A DNA stretch of 64,000 bases from positions 83,997 to 147,996 of the forward strand of contig NZ_LAKD02000120.1 in the NCBI RefSeq assembly GCF_000968685.2, given 5' to 3'. This DNA comes from Streptomyces antioxidans. Lineage in GTDB: Bacteria > Actinomycetota > Actinomycetes > Streptomycetales > Streptomycetaceae. Both the position numbers and the translations under genes were made by a program. A model generated the notes under the pieces. It made no database searches. It worked only from the letters and a program-made list of their open reading frames with translations, and was not told where the DNA came from. Below are positions 50,872-59,525 of the stretch, in pieces; within the stretch, counting starts at the first letter, position 1; the number at the start of each line of letters is the position of its first letter.

Positions 50872-52842
50872 TCAGCCGACGTGGACATGGGGCCGGTGGC
50901 CGCGGTCGGGCTCGGCCTCGCGGAGCACCTCACGGGTGACGGGGGCGACCTCTCCCTGCCCGAAGAGGAGGAAGCGCAGGAAGTGGCCCAGCGGATGGCC
51001 CTCCGTCCACTCGAAGTAGATGTGCGGGCGCTGCCCGGTCATGTCCCGCACCCGCAGCAGCAGCGCCGCCAGTGCGTTCGGGATGGTGGCGCTCTGCAGG
51101 GTCAGCACCCGGTAGCGGCCGTGCACCACCTCGCCGCACACCCGCAGGTCGCTCTCGAACTCGGACGGGTCGGCCACCGTGACCTCGACGAAGATGATGT
51201 CGTCCTCGGGCGGGATGTCGTTGTCCGCCCGGATCTGGTACTGCTTCTCGCGGTATTCGGCCAGGTCGCGGCGTTCCGGCTTGTTGGCGATGAGGCGGAT
51301 CCTGCGGTGGGCGGTGTCCCGGACGAACCGCTCGGCCAGGGCGTCGAACGTCACGCTGGTGACCCGTAGCTCGAACGCCCTCGCCGCCCGGGACAGCAGC
51401 GATACGGCCATGATGCCCGCGATGAAACAGGCGCCGATCTTGACACCGTCGGGCCGCTCGATGACGTTGGCCGCGGTGGTGTACAGGAAGATCAGCGAGA
51501 TGACGCCGAAGCCGAGGGTCCAGCCGCGCTGCCGTGCGCGCCGGGCGGCGATGGTGACGGCGATGGCGGCCGAGGTGATGAGCACGAGCACACCGGTGGC
51601 GTAGGCGCCGCCCTGGGCGTCCACATCCGCCTCGAAGAGCCAGGTCACCAGGAACGCGATGGCGATGAACACCAGCACCATGGGGCGGACCGCACGCGCC
51701 CAGTGGGGTGCCATGCCGTAGCGCGGCAGATAGCGGGGCATCAGATTGAGCAGTCCGGCCATGGCCGAGGCACCGGCGAACCAGAGGATGGCGATGGTGG
51801 AGGCGTCGTAGACGCTGCCGAACGCCGGGCCCAGGTACTCATGGGCGAGATAGGCCAGGGCGCGCCCATTGGCCTCGCCGCCCGGTTCGAACGCCCGCTG
51901 GGGGATCAGCAGGGTGGTGATGAGGCTGGAGGTGATGAGGAAGACGCTCATGATCACCGCGGCGGTGGTGAGCAGCTTCCGGGCACCCCGGACGCGTCCG
52001 GCGGGGCGCTCCTCGGTGTCCCCCGGTTTGCCCTCGATATGCGGCATGACGGCCACGCCCGTCTCGAACCCGGACAGGCCGAGGGCCAGCTTCGGGAAGA
52101 TCACCAGCGCCACGCCGACCATCACCAGGGGGCTGCCGCGCTCGGCCACCAGCGCCTGGGACCAGTCGGGGATCACATGGGGCGCGGTGCACACATGCCA
52201 GAGCCCGACCACCACCACGACGGCGTTGAGCAGCAGATACGCGGCGACCAGCGCCACCGCGATCCCGATGGCCTCGGTGAAGCCCTTGAGGAACACCGCG
52301 CCGAGCATTCCCACCAGGATCAGCGTGATGACCACCTCATGGCCGCCCAGGGTGGCGGTGAGATGCGGGTTCTCCACCAGATGGGCGGTGGCGTCGGCGG
52401 CGGAGAGGGTGATGGTGATGAGGAAGTCGGTGGCCGCGAAGCCCAGCAGGGTGAGGACGAACAGCTTGCCCTTCCAGAACGTGAGCAGCCGCTCCAGCAT
52501 CGCGATCGAGCCCTGGCCGTGCGGGCTCTCCGCGGCCACTCTGCGGTACACCGGCAGCGCGCCCGCCAGGGTCACCACCACCAGCACCACGGTGGCCAGC
52601 GGGGAGAGCAGCCCGGCCGCCAGGGCGGCGATACCCGGCTGGTAGCCGAGGGTGGAGAAGTAGTCCAGACCGGTCAGGCACATCACCCGCCACCACGGCT
52701 GTCCCTGGTGTGCGCCCTCCGGCTCGGCGTACGGCCCCGGCTGGCGCTTGGCGATGTCGGTCAGGCCCTCCAGCAGCCATGCCCGCAGCCGGTGCCGTGC
52801 CCCGCCGTCGGGGGCGGCGGCGCCAGAGGTGGAGGAGACCAC
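50872..52842 (-). CDS. APC-superfamily amino-acid permease-like transporter
   Basis: This 656-residue membrane protein has about twelve transmembrane helices and the APC signature near TM1 (MCLTGLDYFSTLGYQPGIAALAAG), then a cytosolic C-terminal domain of about 160 residues (VTSVTFDALAERFVRDTAHRRIR to the end) that may regulate it. Homologues are annotated as amino-acid or potassium/proton transporters. The GTG start has GGGAG upstream. It converges with the radical-SAM gene with only 9 bases between stops. Confidence 0.9.
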   Translation of the reverse strand: MVSSTSGAAAPDGGARHRLRAWLLEGLTDIAKRQPGPYAEPEGAHQGQPWWRVMCLTGLDYFSTLGYQPGIAALAAGLLSPLATVVLVVVTLAGALPVYRRVAAESPHGQGSIAMLERLLTFWKGKLFVLTLLGFAATDFLITITLSAADATAHLVENPHLTATLGGHEVVITLILVGMLGAVFLKGFTEAIGIAVALVAAYLLLNAVVVVVGLWHVCTAPHVIPDWSQALVAERGSPLVMVGVALVIFPKLALGLSGFETGVAVMPHIEGKPGDTEERPAGRVRGARKLLTTAAVIMSVFLITSSLITTLLIPQRAFEPGGEANGRALAYLAHEYLGPAFGSVYDASTIAILWFAGASAMAGLLNLMPRYLPRYGMAPHWARAVRPMVLVFIAIAFLVTWLFEADVDAQGGAYATGVLVLITSAAIAVTIAARRARQRGWTLGFGVISLIFLYTTAANVIERPDGVKIGACFIAGIMAVSLLSRAARAFELRVTSVTFDALAERFVRDTAHRRIRLIANKPERRDLAEYREKQYQIRADNDIPPEDDIIFVEVTVADPSEFESDLRVCGEVVHGRYRVLTLQSATIPNALAALLLRVRDMTGQRPHIYFEWTEGHPLGHFLRFLLFGQGEVAPVTREVLREAEPDRGHRPHVHVG

Positions 52843-52999
52843 AGGGCGCTCCCGTCGTACGGCGAGGGGTCCCCCGCCGTCGGTGGGACCCTTCGGTCAG
52901 CGTATGCGGGGCGGCCGGCCACCACCCGGCCGGTGCCGCCGGCCGAAGGACATCGCTTTCTCAGTGAGTTTTCATCTTCGGTCCGTACGGTTGCGGCAC

Positions 53000-53572
53000 A
53001 TGGACACCACCAAGACCGACCAACCGACCGACACCGCAGCGCAGCCCGCAGAAGCCGAGGAAGCCACGGCGGAGGGTGTCCCGAACGCTGATTCGGACCA
53101 GCGGGACTCGCTGGACGCGCACGACCCCGCCGATGACACCGCGACCACTCGCCCGGCCATCACACCGGGCATCGTTCCCGGCGCCGCCTCGGTCGTCGCC
53201 GCGGGCCTCGGGCTCGCCTCGCTCTCCGGCACCTGGCTCGGCACCATGCTCCAGGAGCGCAAGCAGCTGGCCGGCCAGATCAAGGTCCAGTCCGGGGCGG
53301 CCGCCGATCAGATCTCCGCCGCGTACGGCACTCCGTGGCACACCACGGCCCTCGTCAACGGGCTGTTCGCACTGGCCGCCGTGGTGATCGCCGCCGTGGT
53401 GCTGCTGCGCCAGCGGCGGCCGGTGACGGCCGGGGCACCCTGGGTGACCGCGGTGGCCTGGGGAGCGGTGGCGCTGGGCGTGATCGGTCTGCTCATCGCC
53501 GCCGCCATGGGGTTCGACGTCTTCAGCGACCTGCCGAAGATCCCCACGTCCCCGAACTCCCCGGCGGGCTGA
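53000..53572 (+). CDS. Small membrane protein, unknown
   Basis: This 190-residue protein has an acidic, disordered N-terminus of about 55 residues (QPAEAEEATAEG, DSLDAHDPADDTATT) and then three hydrophobic segments (GAASVVAAGLGLASLSG, ALVNGLFALAAVVIAAVVLL, VTAVAWGAVALGVIGLLIAA). I do not recognise a family. The ATG lacks a clear ribosome-binding site. A strong hairpin follows 20 bases after the stop. Confidence 0.7.
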   Translation: MDTTKTDQPTDTAAQPAEAEEATAEGVPNADSDQRDSLDAHDPADDTATTRPAITPGIVPGAASVVAAGLGLASLSGTWLGTMLQERKQLAGQIKVQSGAAADQISAAYGTPWHTTALVNGLFALAAVVIAAVVLLRQRRPVTAGAPWVTAVAWGAVALGVIGLLIAAAMGFDVFSDLPKIPTSPNSPAG

Positions 53573-53592
53573 CCCCGCTCCGTCACCACCAC

Positions 53593-53634
53593 GAGCGCGC
53601 CCCGCGGACCGGATGGATCCGGCGGGGCGCGCTC
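53593..53634. terminator. Two-part hairpin after small membrane protein
   Basis: An outer GAGCGCGCCCC stem and an inner CCGGAT/ATCCGG stem are nested. It lies between the small membrane protein and the downstream CDF transporter gene. Confidence 0.7.
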
Positions 53635-53775
53635 CCCGGTGGGCGGGTAACGGTTCGCGTCAGGATTGAGGTCCCGGCATCGGGACACCCGCGAAGGGGA
53701 CAGGCCGTCCGGCCGCCCCCCGCGGAGAAGGCCATCAGGACGGCACGGACTTCCCGCCCACGGAGCTTCCCGCCG

Positions 53776-54912
53776 ATGAGCCGTTCCACCGCCCACTCAC
53801 CCACCGACCGGCACGGAACAGCGCGTACGCCGGGTACCCAGGATCCGCCGGAGACCTCGCGCGCACCGGACGGCGGCCACGGGCCGGACGGGGCCGGCGC
53901 ACGGCGGGGCCAGGACTCCCGCACCGCCGTCACCGTCTTCGTCGCGCTCGGCGCCAATCTGGTGATCGCGCTGGCCAAGGCCGTCGGCGGGATCTTCTCG
54001 GGCTCCCCCGCGCTGCTCTCGGAGGCCGCTCACTCCATCGCGGACAGCCTCAACGAGGTGTTCCTGCTCGCCTCCCTCAAGCGCAGCAGACGGGCCCCCG
54101 ATGACCAACACCCGTTCGGCTACGGCAAGGAGCGCTACTTCTGGTCGCTGTTGGCCGCCGTCGGCATCTTCGTCATGGGCGGCTGCTTCTCCTTCTTCCA
54201 GGGTGCCGAGGCGCTGAGCGCGGGCAGTTCCGAGGACCACAGCGGCTATCTGGTGGGCCTCGCGGTCCTGGGCGTGGCGCTCGTCGCCGAGGGCTCGTCG
54301 CTGGTCCGCGCGCTGGTCCAGGTGCGCGGGCACGCCCGGGAGGCGAACCGCGGCATGGCGACCGAGCTGCGCAGGGGGGATGACCCCACACTGCGCACCG
54401 TGCTGGCCGAGGACTCCACCGCCTGTCTCGGCGTGGTGTTCGCCCTGCTCGGCATGTGGCTGCACATGGTGACCGGCCAGGTGGCCTATGAGGCCACGGC
54501 CTCCTTCCTGATCGGGGCGCTGCTGGTCTATGTCGCCTACCGGCTGGCCAGGGAGTCGCGCGGGCGGCTCATCGGTGAGGCGATCGACCCGGTCCAGCGC
54601 CGGGAGTTCCGCCGGTTCCTCGAGTCGCAGCCGGAGATCGACACCGTGACCACGCTGCTGACGATGCGTCTGGGAAACGACTCGACGCTGGTGGCGGCCC
54701 GGGTCGACCTCTTCCCCGGACTCGACAGCGAGGAGGTCGAGGAGGTCCTGGTGCGCGTCAAGACGGCGATGGCCGAGCTCTGGCCCCATGCCGACCAGGT
54801 CTTCCTCGATGTCACCGACGCCTCGGCCAAGGACCGGGCGAAGGCGCGCGCGGACCGCCGGGAGCTGGACGAGACGGTGGCGGCCGTGGAGCGCGAGGAC
54901 GACGGGGCGTGA
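53776..54912 (+). CDS. Cation diffusion facilitator transporter
   Basis: This 378-residue protein has a disordered N-terminus (about 50 residues), six transmembrane helices with the zinc-site pattern HSIADSLNE (TM2) and STACLGVVFALLG (TM5), and a soluble C-terminal domain that ends in an Arg/Lys-rich tail. CDF proteins export Zn, Co, Cd or Fe in exchange for protons. GGAG lies about ten bases before the ATG. Length and order are normal. It is followed by a DUF6458-like gene. Confidence 0.93.
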   Translation: MSRSTAHSPTDRHGTARTPGTQDPPETSRAPDGGHGPDGAGARRGQDSRTAVTVFVALGANLVIALAKAVGGIFSGSPALLSEAAHSIADSLNEVFLLASLKRSRRAPDDQHPFGYGKERYFWSLLAAVGIFVMGGCFSFFQGAEALSAGSSEDHSGYLVGLAVLGVALVAEGSSLVRALVQVRGHAREANRGMATELRRGDDPTLRTVLAEDSTACLGVVFALLGMWLHMVTGQVAYEATASFLIGALLVYVAYRLARESRGRLIGEAIDPVQRREFRRFLESQPEIDTVTTLLTMRLGNDSTLVAARVDLFPGLDSEEVEEVLVRVKTAMAELWPHADQVFLDVTDASAKDRAKARADRRELDETVAAVEREDDGA

Positions 54913-54987
54913 GATTGGCCCCGGCGGGCCTGGGTACTCGGTGAAAACCGACCCACAACAGCGAACTCATGTACGGAGGCAGAACTG

Positions 54988-55233
54988 ATGGGCCTCGGCG
55001 GTTGCATTTTGATGATCGCGGTGGGAGGGATTCTCACCTTCGCCACCGACTGGAACGCCAATGGCTTCAATGTCCACTTGGTCGGCCTGATCCTGATGGC
55101 GGTCGGCGTCATCGGCACATGCGCCTATGTGAGTGTCTACAAGCGCCGGCGCGTCGTCGAGCCGGGCACGGTGGCACCTCCGGTGGTCGAGGAGCCGGAC
55201 CGTCACCGGCACCGCCACCACTACGACTACTGA
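54988..55233 (+). CDS. DUF6458-like small membrane protein
   Basis: This 81-residue protein has two hydrophobic segments (GCILMIAVGGILTFATDW and VHLVGLILMAVGVIGTCAYV) and a His/Arg-rich tail (RHRHRHHYDY). It matches the small two-helix actinobacterial family DUF6458 by size and layout. CGGAGGCAGAACTG precedes the ATG. A perfect 15-base hairpin follows. Confidence 0.82.
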   Translation: MGLGGCILMIAVGGILTFATDWNANGFNVHLVGLILMAVGVIGTCAYVSVYKRRRVVEPGTVAPPVVEEPDRHRHRHHYDY

Positions 55234-55257
55234 GTGCCGGTCAGTCCCCTTTCCGGC

Positions 55258-55290
55258 GAGGTGGCCCCCACCGCGGGTGGGGGCCACCTC
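55258..55290. terminator. Perfect 15-base hairpin after small membrane gene
   Basis: GAGGTGGCCCCCACC pairs perfectly with its complement around GCG and is followed by ATTTCGTT, one of the best intrinsic terminators in the window. Confidence 0.85.
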
Positions 55291-55411
55291 ATTTCGTTCG
55301 TCGCGTCACACGCCGCACCGCGCCACGCCGGACGGGTGGAAGCCCTCTGCTGCCGTTTGTCCGCGATACGAAGAGGGCACCCGGCCTCTGCCACGTCGTG
55401 CTGGAGGCGAG

Positions 55412-56054
55412 ATGGCTCTTCCCCGTGGCTCGGTGACCCGTGCGTGGCGGCGGTGGCGGCGGCCGCGCGATCTGGAGGTGTCCGGCGATCCCGTGGACGT
55501 CGAGGACGCCAACCGGCGGTTCCTGATGTACGGGGTGATGCCGCTGTGGTTCGTCCCGGCGGTGGCGGACTGGCTGATGCACCGCCGGACCAGGATCGAG
55601 GAGACGTCGGGCACGAAGGAATCGGCGGTCCACGCCCTGATGATGACGGAGGCCGGTGTCCCCGTGGCGATGGGGCTGTTGGCCCGGGTCAATCCGCTGG
55701 TGCTGTCGGTGATGGGCGGAGCGGCCGTCGCCCATGGCGCCACCGCGCTGTGGGATGTGAGCCTGGCCACCGGGGAGCGCGAGGTGCGTCCGGTGGAGCA
55801 GCACATCCACAGCTTCCTGGAGGTGCTGCCGCTCTCGGCGATGGCGTTCACCTGCTGTCTGCACGGGGACCAGGTCCGGGCGGCGCTGCGCGGCGGGGAC
55901 CGGCCCGAGGACTGGCAGCTGCTGCCCAAGGACCATCCGCTGCCCGCGCTATCTGGCGGCGATCGGCCTCGGCATCGGCGTCTGCGTGGTGCTGCCCTAC
56001 GCCGAGGAGATGCGGCGCTGCCTCAGGGCCACCAAGGCCCGCAAGGCGGTGTGA
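55412..56054 (+). pseudogene. Membrane protein gene with frameshift near 55945
   Basis: The frame starts at ATG 55412 after GGAGG and reads a polytopic protein (FLMYGVMPLWFVPAVADWLM, PVAMGLLARVNPLVLSVMGG, SFLEVLPLSAMAFTCCL). It then loses frame near 55945, where GCGC should probably be GCGCGC (loss of two bases). In the other frame it continues YLAAIGLGIGVCVVLPYAEE and stops at 56054, so the intended length is about 214 residues. It is either a recent mutation or a sequencing error. I do not recognise the family. Confidence 0.6.
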
Positions 56055-56058
56055 GCCC

Positions 56059-56436
56059 GTGCCGCGCACTCGGGCCGGTACGCGGACGCGCTCCCGTACG
56101 CCGACGGGTGTGGCGGCCGAACCGCTGCCGTGTCCACGGGTCCTGGCGCCCGAGGCGCACGGCCCGGAACACGTCGCCGCCGACACGGAGGGCCGGATCC
56201 TCACCGGGACCGCGGACGGGGCCCGACGGTGTGATCTGGGTGGCCGTTGCCGCGCCGGGAGCCCGCCCTCGATCCGCTGCACCGCGCACCCGCCCCGCTC
56301 AGAAGGGCGGCGGTGCCCATCGCCACCCGGCTCCGCCCCCGCCCTCGGCGCACCGTGCGCGCCCTCGCGGTCGGGCCCGACGGCCGGGTGGTCCGCCATC
56401 TGGTGCGGCGGCTCATCCCCAGCCGGTGGAGTAGCC
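56059..56436 (+). pseudogene. Remnant of strictosidine-synthase/SMP-30-like gene
   Basis: GTG 56059 opens VPRTRAGTRTRSRTPTG, then LAPEAHGPEHVAADTEGRIL and TGTADG, the N-terminal signature of SMP-30/strictosidine-synthase-like proteins. At about 56215-56232 the text jumps to VIWVAVAAP, and in the next frame continues REPALDPLHRAPAPLRR and TVRALAVGPDGRVVRHL, the C-terminal pattern of the same family. The catalytic middle is missing. It runs into the 3' end of the convergent protease gene. Confidence 0.6.
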
Positions 56437-57732
56437 GCGGTAGCGGCGCCGCCGTGGCCGGATGGTCAGCGTCGACAGCAGACCCACGAACCCCACCACG
56501 ATGACCACCAGACCGGGCCCGAAGCCCCGGGCGTAGGCCACGACGTCGTCGAACGTCGAGACGCCGTCGCCGGCCCCTGAGCTCCCGGACGTACCGGAGG
56601 CGATGGCCGGGCTGGGGCTCTGGGCCTTGGCGCCCGGAATGGACACCCCGAGCGCGGTCAGCGCCTTGGTCACGGGCTGGAAGAAGGTCACCCCGCCCCG
56701 GTCGCAGTCGCCGCTGCCGCCGGAGGTGATGCCGAGCGCCACGCCCCGGGCGAAGAGCGGACCCCCGCTGTCGCCGGGCTCGGCGCACACGGTGGTCTGG
56801 ACGAGCCCGGTGACCGTGCCCTCGGGGTAGTTGACCGTCGCGTTGAGCCCGGTCACCTTGCCCGAGCGCAGCCCGGTGGTGCTGCCGCTGCGGAACACCT
56901 CCTGGCCCACGACCGGATCGGCCACACCGGTGACCCGCACCGCCCGGCCGCCACCGACGTTGACCACGCTGCCCTGGTCGAGCGACGCGCTGTCGTAACG
57001 CACCAGCGAGAAGTCATCGCCGGGGAAGCTGCTCTGGACCGTGGTGCCGATGCGGGTGGAGCCGGTGCCGTCGGTGAACCAGGGGGTGCCGTTGGGGCCG
57101 CAGTGTCCCGCCGTCAGGATGAAACCGGTCTGGCCGTTGGTGACGTTGAAACCGGCCGAACAGCGGCTGCCGTTGGTGAACAGGGGCGAGGCACCGGCGG
57201 CCCTGGTGGTGAAGGAGCCCTCCGTCCGCTGTGCGCGCACCTCACCGCCCACCTCCGCGGCGAGGCCCTTCAGCTTCGACCAGCGGGCGGTGGAGACGGT
57301 GCCGTCGCCGACCAGCACCACCTGGTTGGACTTGGGGTCCACCATCCAGGCGGTGCCCGCCACCCGGGGCGCCGAGCGCAGCTTCGCGGTCGCGGAGTCC
57401 AGGTCCGCCATGCTGTAGCGCACCCGTTTGGCGGTGGCCCCGGCCCTGCTGACCTCGTCCGCCGCCGTGTCGTCGGTCACCGCGACCACCGGGCGGCCGT
57501 CGGCCCCGATCCAGTTGCCCGCCGTACGGGAGGCGCCGAGCGCGGACACCAGCCGTCCGCCCACATCGTCCGTACGGTCCGCGCTCAGGGCTCTCGGGCC
57601 GTCACCTCCGGTCGCGCCGTGGGCCGATCCTCCCGGCCCGGTCTGAGAGACCATCACCCCGCCACAGACCAGTGCCCCGACAGCCGCGAACCGCACGACC
57701 CGGCGCACGCCGCGCCGCATGTGCTTGACCAC
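56413..57732 (-). CDS. Streptogrisin-like serine protease with C-terminal membrane anchor
   Basis: This 439-residue protein has a Sec signal peptide (FAAVGALVCGGVMVSQ), a prodomain (about 50-180) and a chymotrypsin-like S1 domain. Its triad is His210 (LTAGHC), Asp240 (GDDFSLV) and Ser322 (EPGDSGGP), with the expected Cys pairs. Unlike secreted streptogrisins it ends in a Ser/Gly/Thr-rich stalk, a hydrophobic segment (GLVVIVVGFVGLLSTLTI, 407-424) and an Arg-rich tail, the layout of a C-terminally membrane-anchored protein. GTG 57732 follows AAGGAG. Direct repeats 65-122 bases upstream may be operators. Confidence 0.92.
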   Translation of the reverse strand: MVKHMRRGVRRVVRFAAVGALVCGGVMVSQTGPGGSAHGATGGDGPRALSADRTDDVGGRLVSALGASRTAGNWIGADGRPVVAVTDDTAADEVSRAGATAKRVRYSMADLDSATAKLRSAPRVAGTAWMVDPKSNQVVLVGDGTVSTARWSKLKGLAAEVGGEVRAQRTEGSFTTRAAGASPLFTNGSRCSAGFNVTNGQTGFILTAGHCGPNGTPWFTDGTGSTRIGTTVQSSFPGDDFSLVRYDSASLDQGSVVNVGGGRAVRVTGVADPVVGQEVFRSGSTTGLRSGKVTGLNATVNYPEGTVTGLVQTTVCAEPGDSGGPLFARGVALGITSGGSGDCDRGGVTFFQPVTKALTALGVSIPGAKAQSPSPAIASGTSGSSGAGDGVSTFDDVVAYARGFGPGLVVIVVGFVGLLSTLTIRPRRRRYRGYSTGWG

Positions 57733-57796
57733 CCTGTCTCCTTACGTCGATCCGTCCGGGGCCCCGGACGGCGAAGGCCCGTCCCCTCATACGTAA

Positions 57797-57854
57797 GGAA
57801 GCGACGTCCTGCTCACTCCCCCTGCGTTCGGAAGCGACGTCCCGCTCACTCCCC
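57797..57854. repeat. Pair of 25-base direct repeats upstream of protease
   Basis: GGAAGCGACGTCC then (T/C)GCTCACTCCCC occurs at 57797-57821 and 57830-57854 with 24 of 25 matches, offset by 33 bases (about three helical turns). They lie upstream of the minus-strand protease gene and are candidate regulator sites. Confidence 0.75.
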
Positions 57855-57887
57855 GGGCGGGGCCGCGGGTCCCGGTGGGTGCGGGCC

Positions 57888-59378
57888 TCATGAGCCGCCC
57901 TTGGCGTAGGGGGCGCTGGTGAACACCACCTCGTCCTCGGCGCCGTCGGTCACCCAGAACCGCTGTGGCTTCTCCCCGTAGAGCGCGAAGAGCGGGTCGG
58001 GCCCCCAGGCCAGCACCACCTCGTCCTCGCCGTCGTGGTCGAAGTCCCCGGCGCCGTAGAGCTTGACGGCGCGCCGCTTCTTCGGCACCCCGTGGCCGTC
58101 CACTCGGGACGGGACGGTGCGGTCGAGGGTGCGGCGGTGGACGATCTCCCCGGGGGCGTCCGGGCGGATCGTCAGCAGCTCGGTGCCGCCGGTGCGCAGC
58201 GAGACGGCCAGTTCGTCGGTGCCGTCTCCATCGGTGTCGGCGGCGGCGAGCACATCGCCGCCCAGGGCGGGAATCCTGATCGGCTCGGGTGTCGAATCGG
58301 CCATGCGTCGGGTGTAGACGCTCAGCGACTGGCTGACGTCCGCGGGTTCGGTCTCATAGCCCGGTTCGTCATTGCGGCTGCCGGAGTCGGCGACCGCCAC
58401 GTCCCGCTTCCCGTCGCCGTCGAAGTCGCCGAAGGCGATCGCGTTGCCCTTGCGGAGGGTGCGGCCGGTGCTGGCGAGGCCGTCCGGACCCGCCGTGAGC
58501 AGCACGGACTTCGTCTGGTCGTCGTCGCCCCGCTCGTGCACCACCAGATCGGTGGGGCGGTCACCGTCGATGGCGTCGGCGTACAGCTCCGCGATCTGGC
58601 CGCTGGGGCCGAGGGGATTGGCGTACGTCTGGGTGCGGGCCGCCTCGCCATCGCGGCCGAACGGGCCGTACAGCACGTGGAAGTCCTTGCCGCTCTGGCG
58701 CACGGTGGCCAGATCGTGGTGTCCGTCCCCGTTGAAGTCGCCCGTCGCCAGGGGCCGCCAGTTCTCCAGCCCGTCGTCGGCGTCGGCCAGCCGCACCGGG
58801 GTGGCGGGGGTGCCCCGGCGTGGCCCGCCGGGGCCGCCCCAGGCGATGTAGGGCAGTGTCTGGGTGGTGATGTGCACCCGCTCGCTGCTGGCCGGGTCGC
58901 GCTCCTTGGTGGCGGTGGCGATCACATCGGCGTAGCCGTCGCCGTCGAGGTCGGCGGTGGTCGCGGAGTCCATCTCGCCCATGGTGGCCTGCCGCCCGCT
59001 GCCGGTGGGCAGGCCGAGGTCGTCCCGGCCGAGCACGGTGCGGACGGCAGGGTCGGGGCCCTTCGCCGAGCCGTACACATAGGCGATACGGCGCAGACCG
59101 CCCAGCTGGTCGTCGTCGGAGGGGACCGGGATTCGGAGCTCGGGGCGGCCGTCGCCGTTGAGGTCGTCCGCCAGGGCGCTGCCCTTGCCCCGGGGGACGG
59201 GAGCGGTCGCGGTGGGGGTGACGACGGGTGAGGCCGAGCTCTTCCCGGTCCCGCCGCCACCCTTGGCCTCATCGTTTCCACCGCCACCGCCACCGCCACC
59301 GCCGCACGCGGTGAGCAGCGCGAGGGCGGCGGCGCAGAGGGTGGTGGTGGGGCGGAGCCTGGTGGTGGGGGATGCCAT
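57888..59378 (-). CDS. FG-GAP/VCBS repeat lipoprotein
   Basis: This 496-residue protein starts with a signal peptide and lipobox LLTAC (Cys25), then a poly-Gly/Asp linker. It contains at least four FG-GAP-like calcium-binding repeats, each with a D-x-(D/N)-x-D-G motif (LADDLNGDGRPE, TADLDGDGYADV, TGDFNGDGHHDL, FGDFDGDGKRDV, AADTDGDGTDEL, AGDFDHDGEDEV). These form a beta-propeller that binds Ca and partner proteins outside the cell. Start ATG 59378 lacks a ribosome-binding site; ATG 59396 is an alternative. It is upstream of the protease on the same strand, 155 bases away. Confidence 0.88.
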   Translation of the reverse strand: MASPTTRLRPTTTLCAAALALLTACGGGGGGGGGNDEAKGGGGTGKSSASPVVTPTATAPVPRGKGSALADDLNGDGRPELRIPVPSDDDQLGGLRRIAYVYGSAKGPDPAVRTVLGRDDLGLPTGSGRQATMGEMDSATTADLDGDGYADVIATATKERDPASSERVHITTQTLPYIAWGGPGGPRRGTPATPVRLADADDGLENWRPLATGDFNGDGHHDLATVRQSGKDFHVLYGPFGRDGEAARTQTYANPLGPSGQIAELYADAIDGDRPTDLVVHERGDDDQTKSVLLTAGPDGLASTGRTLRKGNAIAFGDFDGDGKRDVAVADSGSRNDEPGYETEPADVSQSLSVYTRRMADSTPEPIRIPALGGDVLAAADTDGDGTDELAVSLRTGGTELLTIRPDAPGEIVHRRTLDRTVPSRVDGHGVPKKRRAVKLYGAGDFDHDGEDEVVLAWGPDPLFALYGEKPQRFWVTDGAEDEVVFTSAPYAKGGS

Positions 59379-59437
59379 CAGGACACGACAGCGCATCCGG
59401 TGGCGCCCCGCCATCGGAGAGATCGTTTCGTTACGGC

Positions 59438-59525
59438 GCGCCCCGTGGCAGTTATGGTGCGTCCCCGTGCCCATTACGGCGCGTCCCCGTGCCCGGTACG
59501 GCGCGCCCCCGTGCCCGTTAGGGCG
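59438..59525. repeat. Tandem repeat of about 22 bases, about four copies
   Basis: Units resembling GCG(T/C)CCCCGTGCCC plus (A/G)(T/G)TACGGC begin at about 59438, 59459, 59481 and 59503, a period of 21-22 bases with a few substitutions. They fill the gap between the degenerate phosphatase and the FG-GAP lipoprotein and end at the phosphatase stop. No protein function is implied. Confidence 0.65.

Noticed and set aside
59438..59525. The 22-base tandem array as a CRISPR
   Set aside because: The units follow each other directly with no spacers of unique sequence, and no cas gene is nearby.
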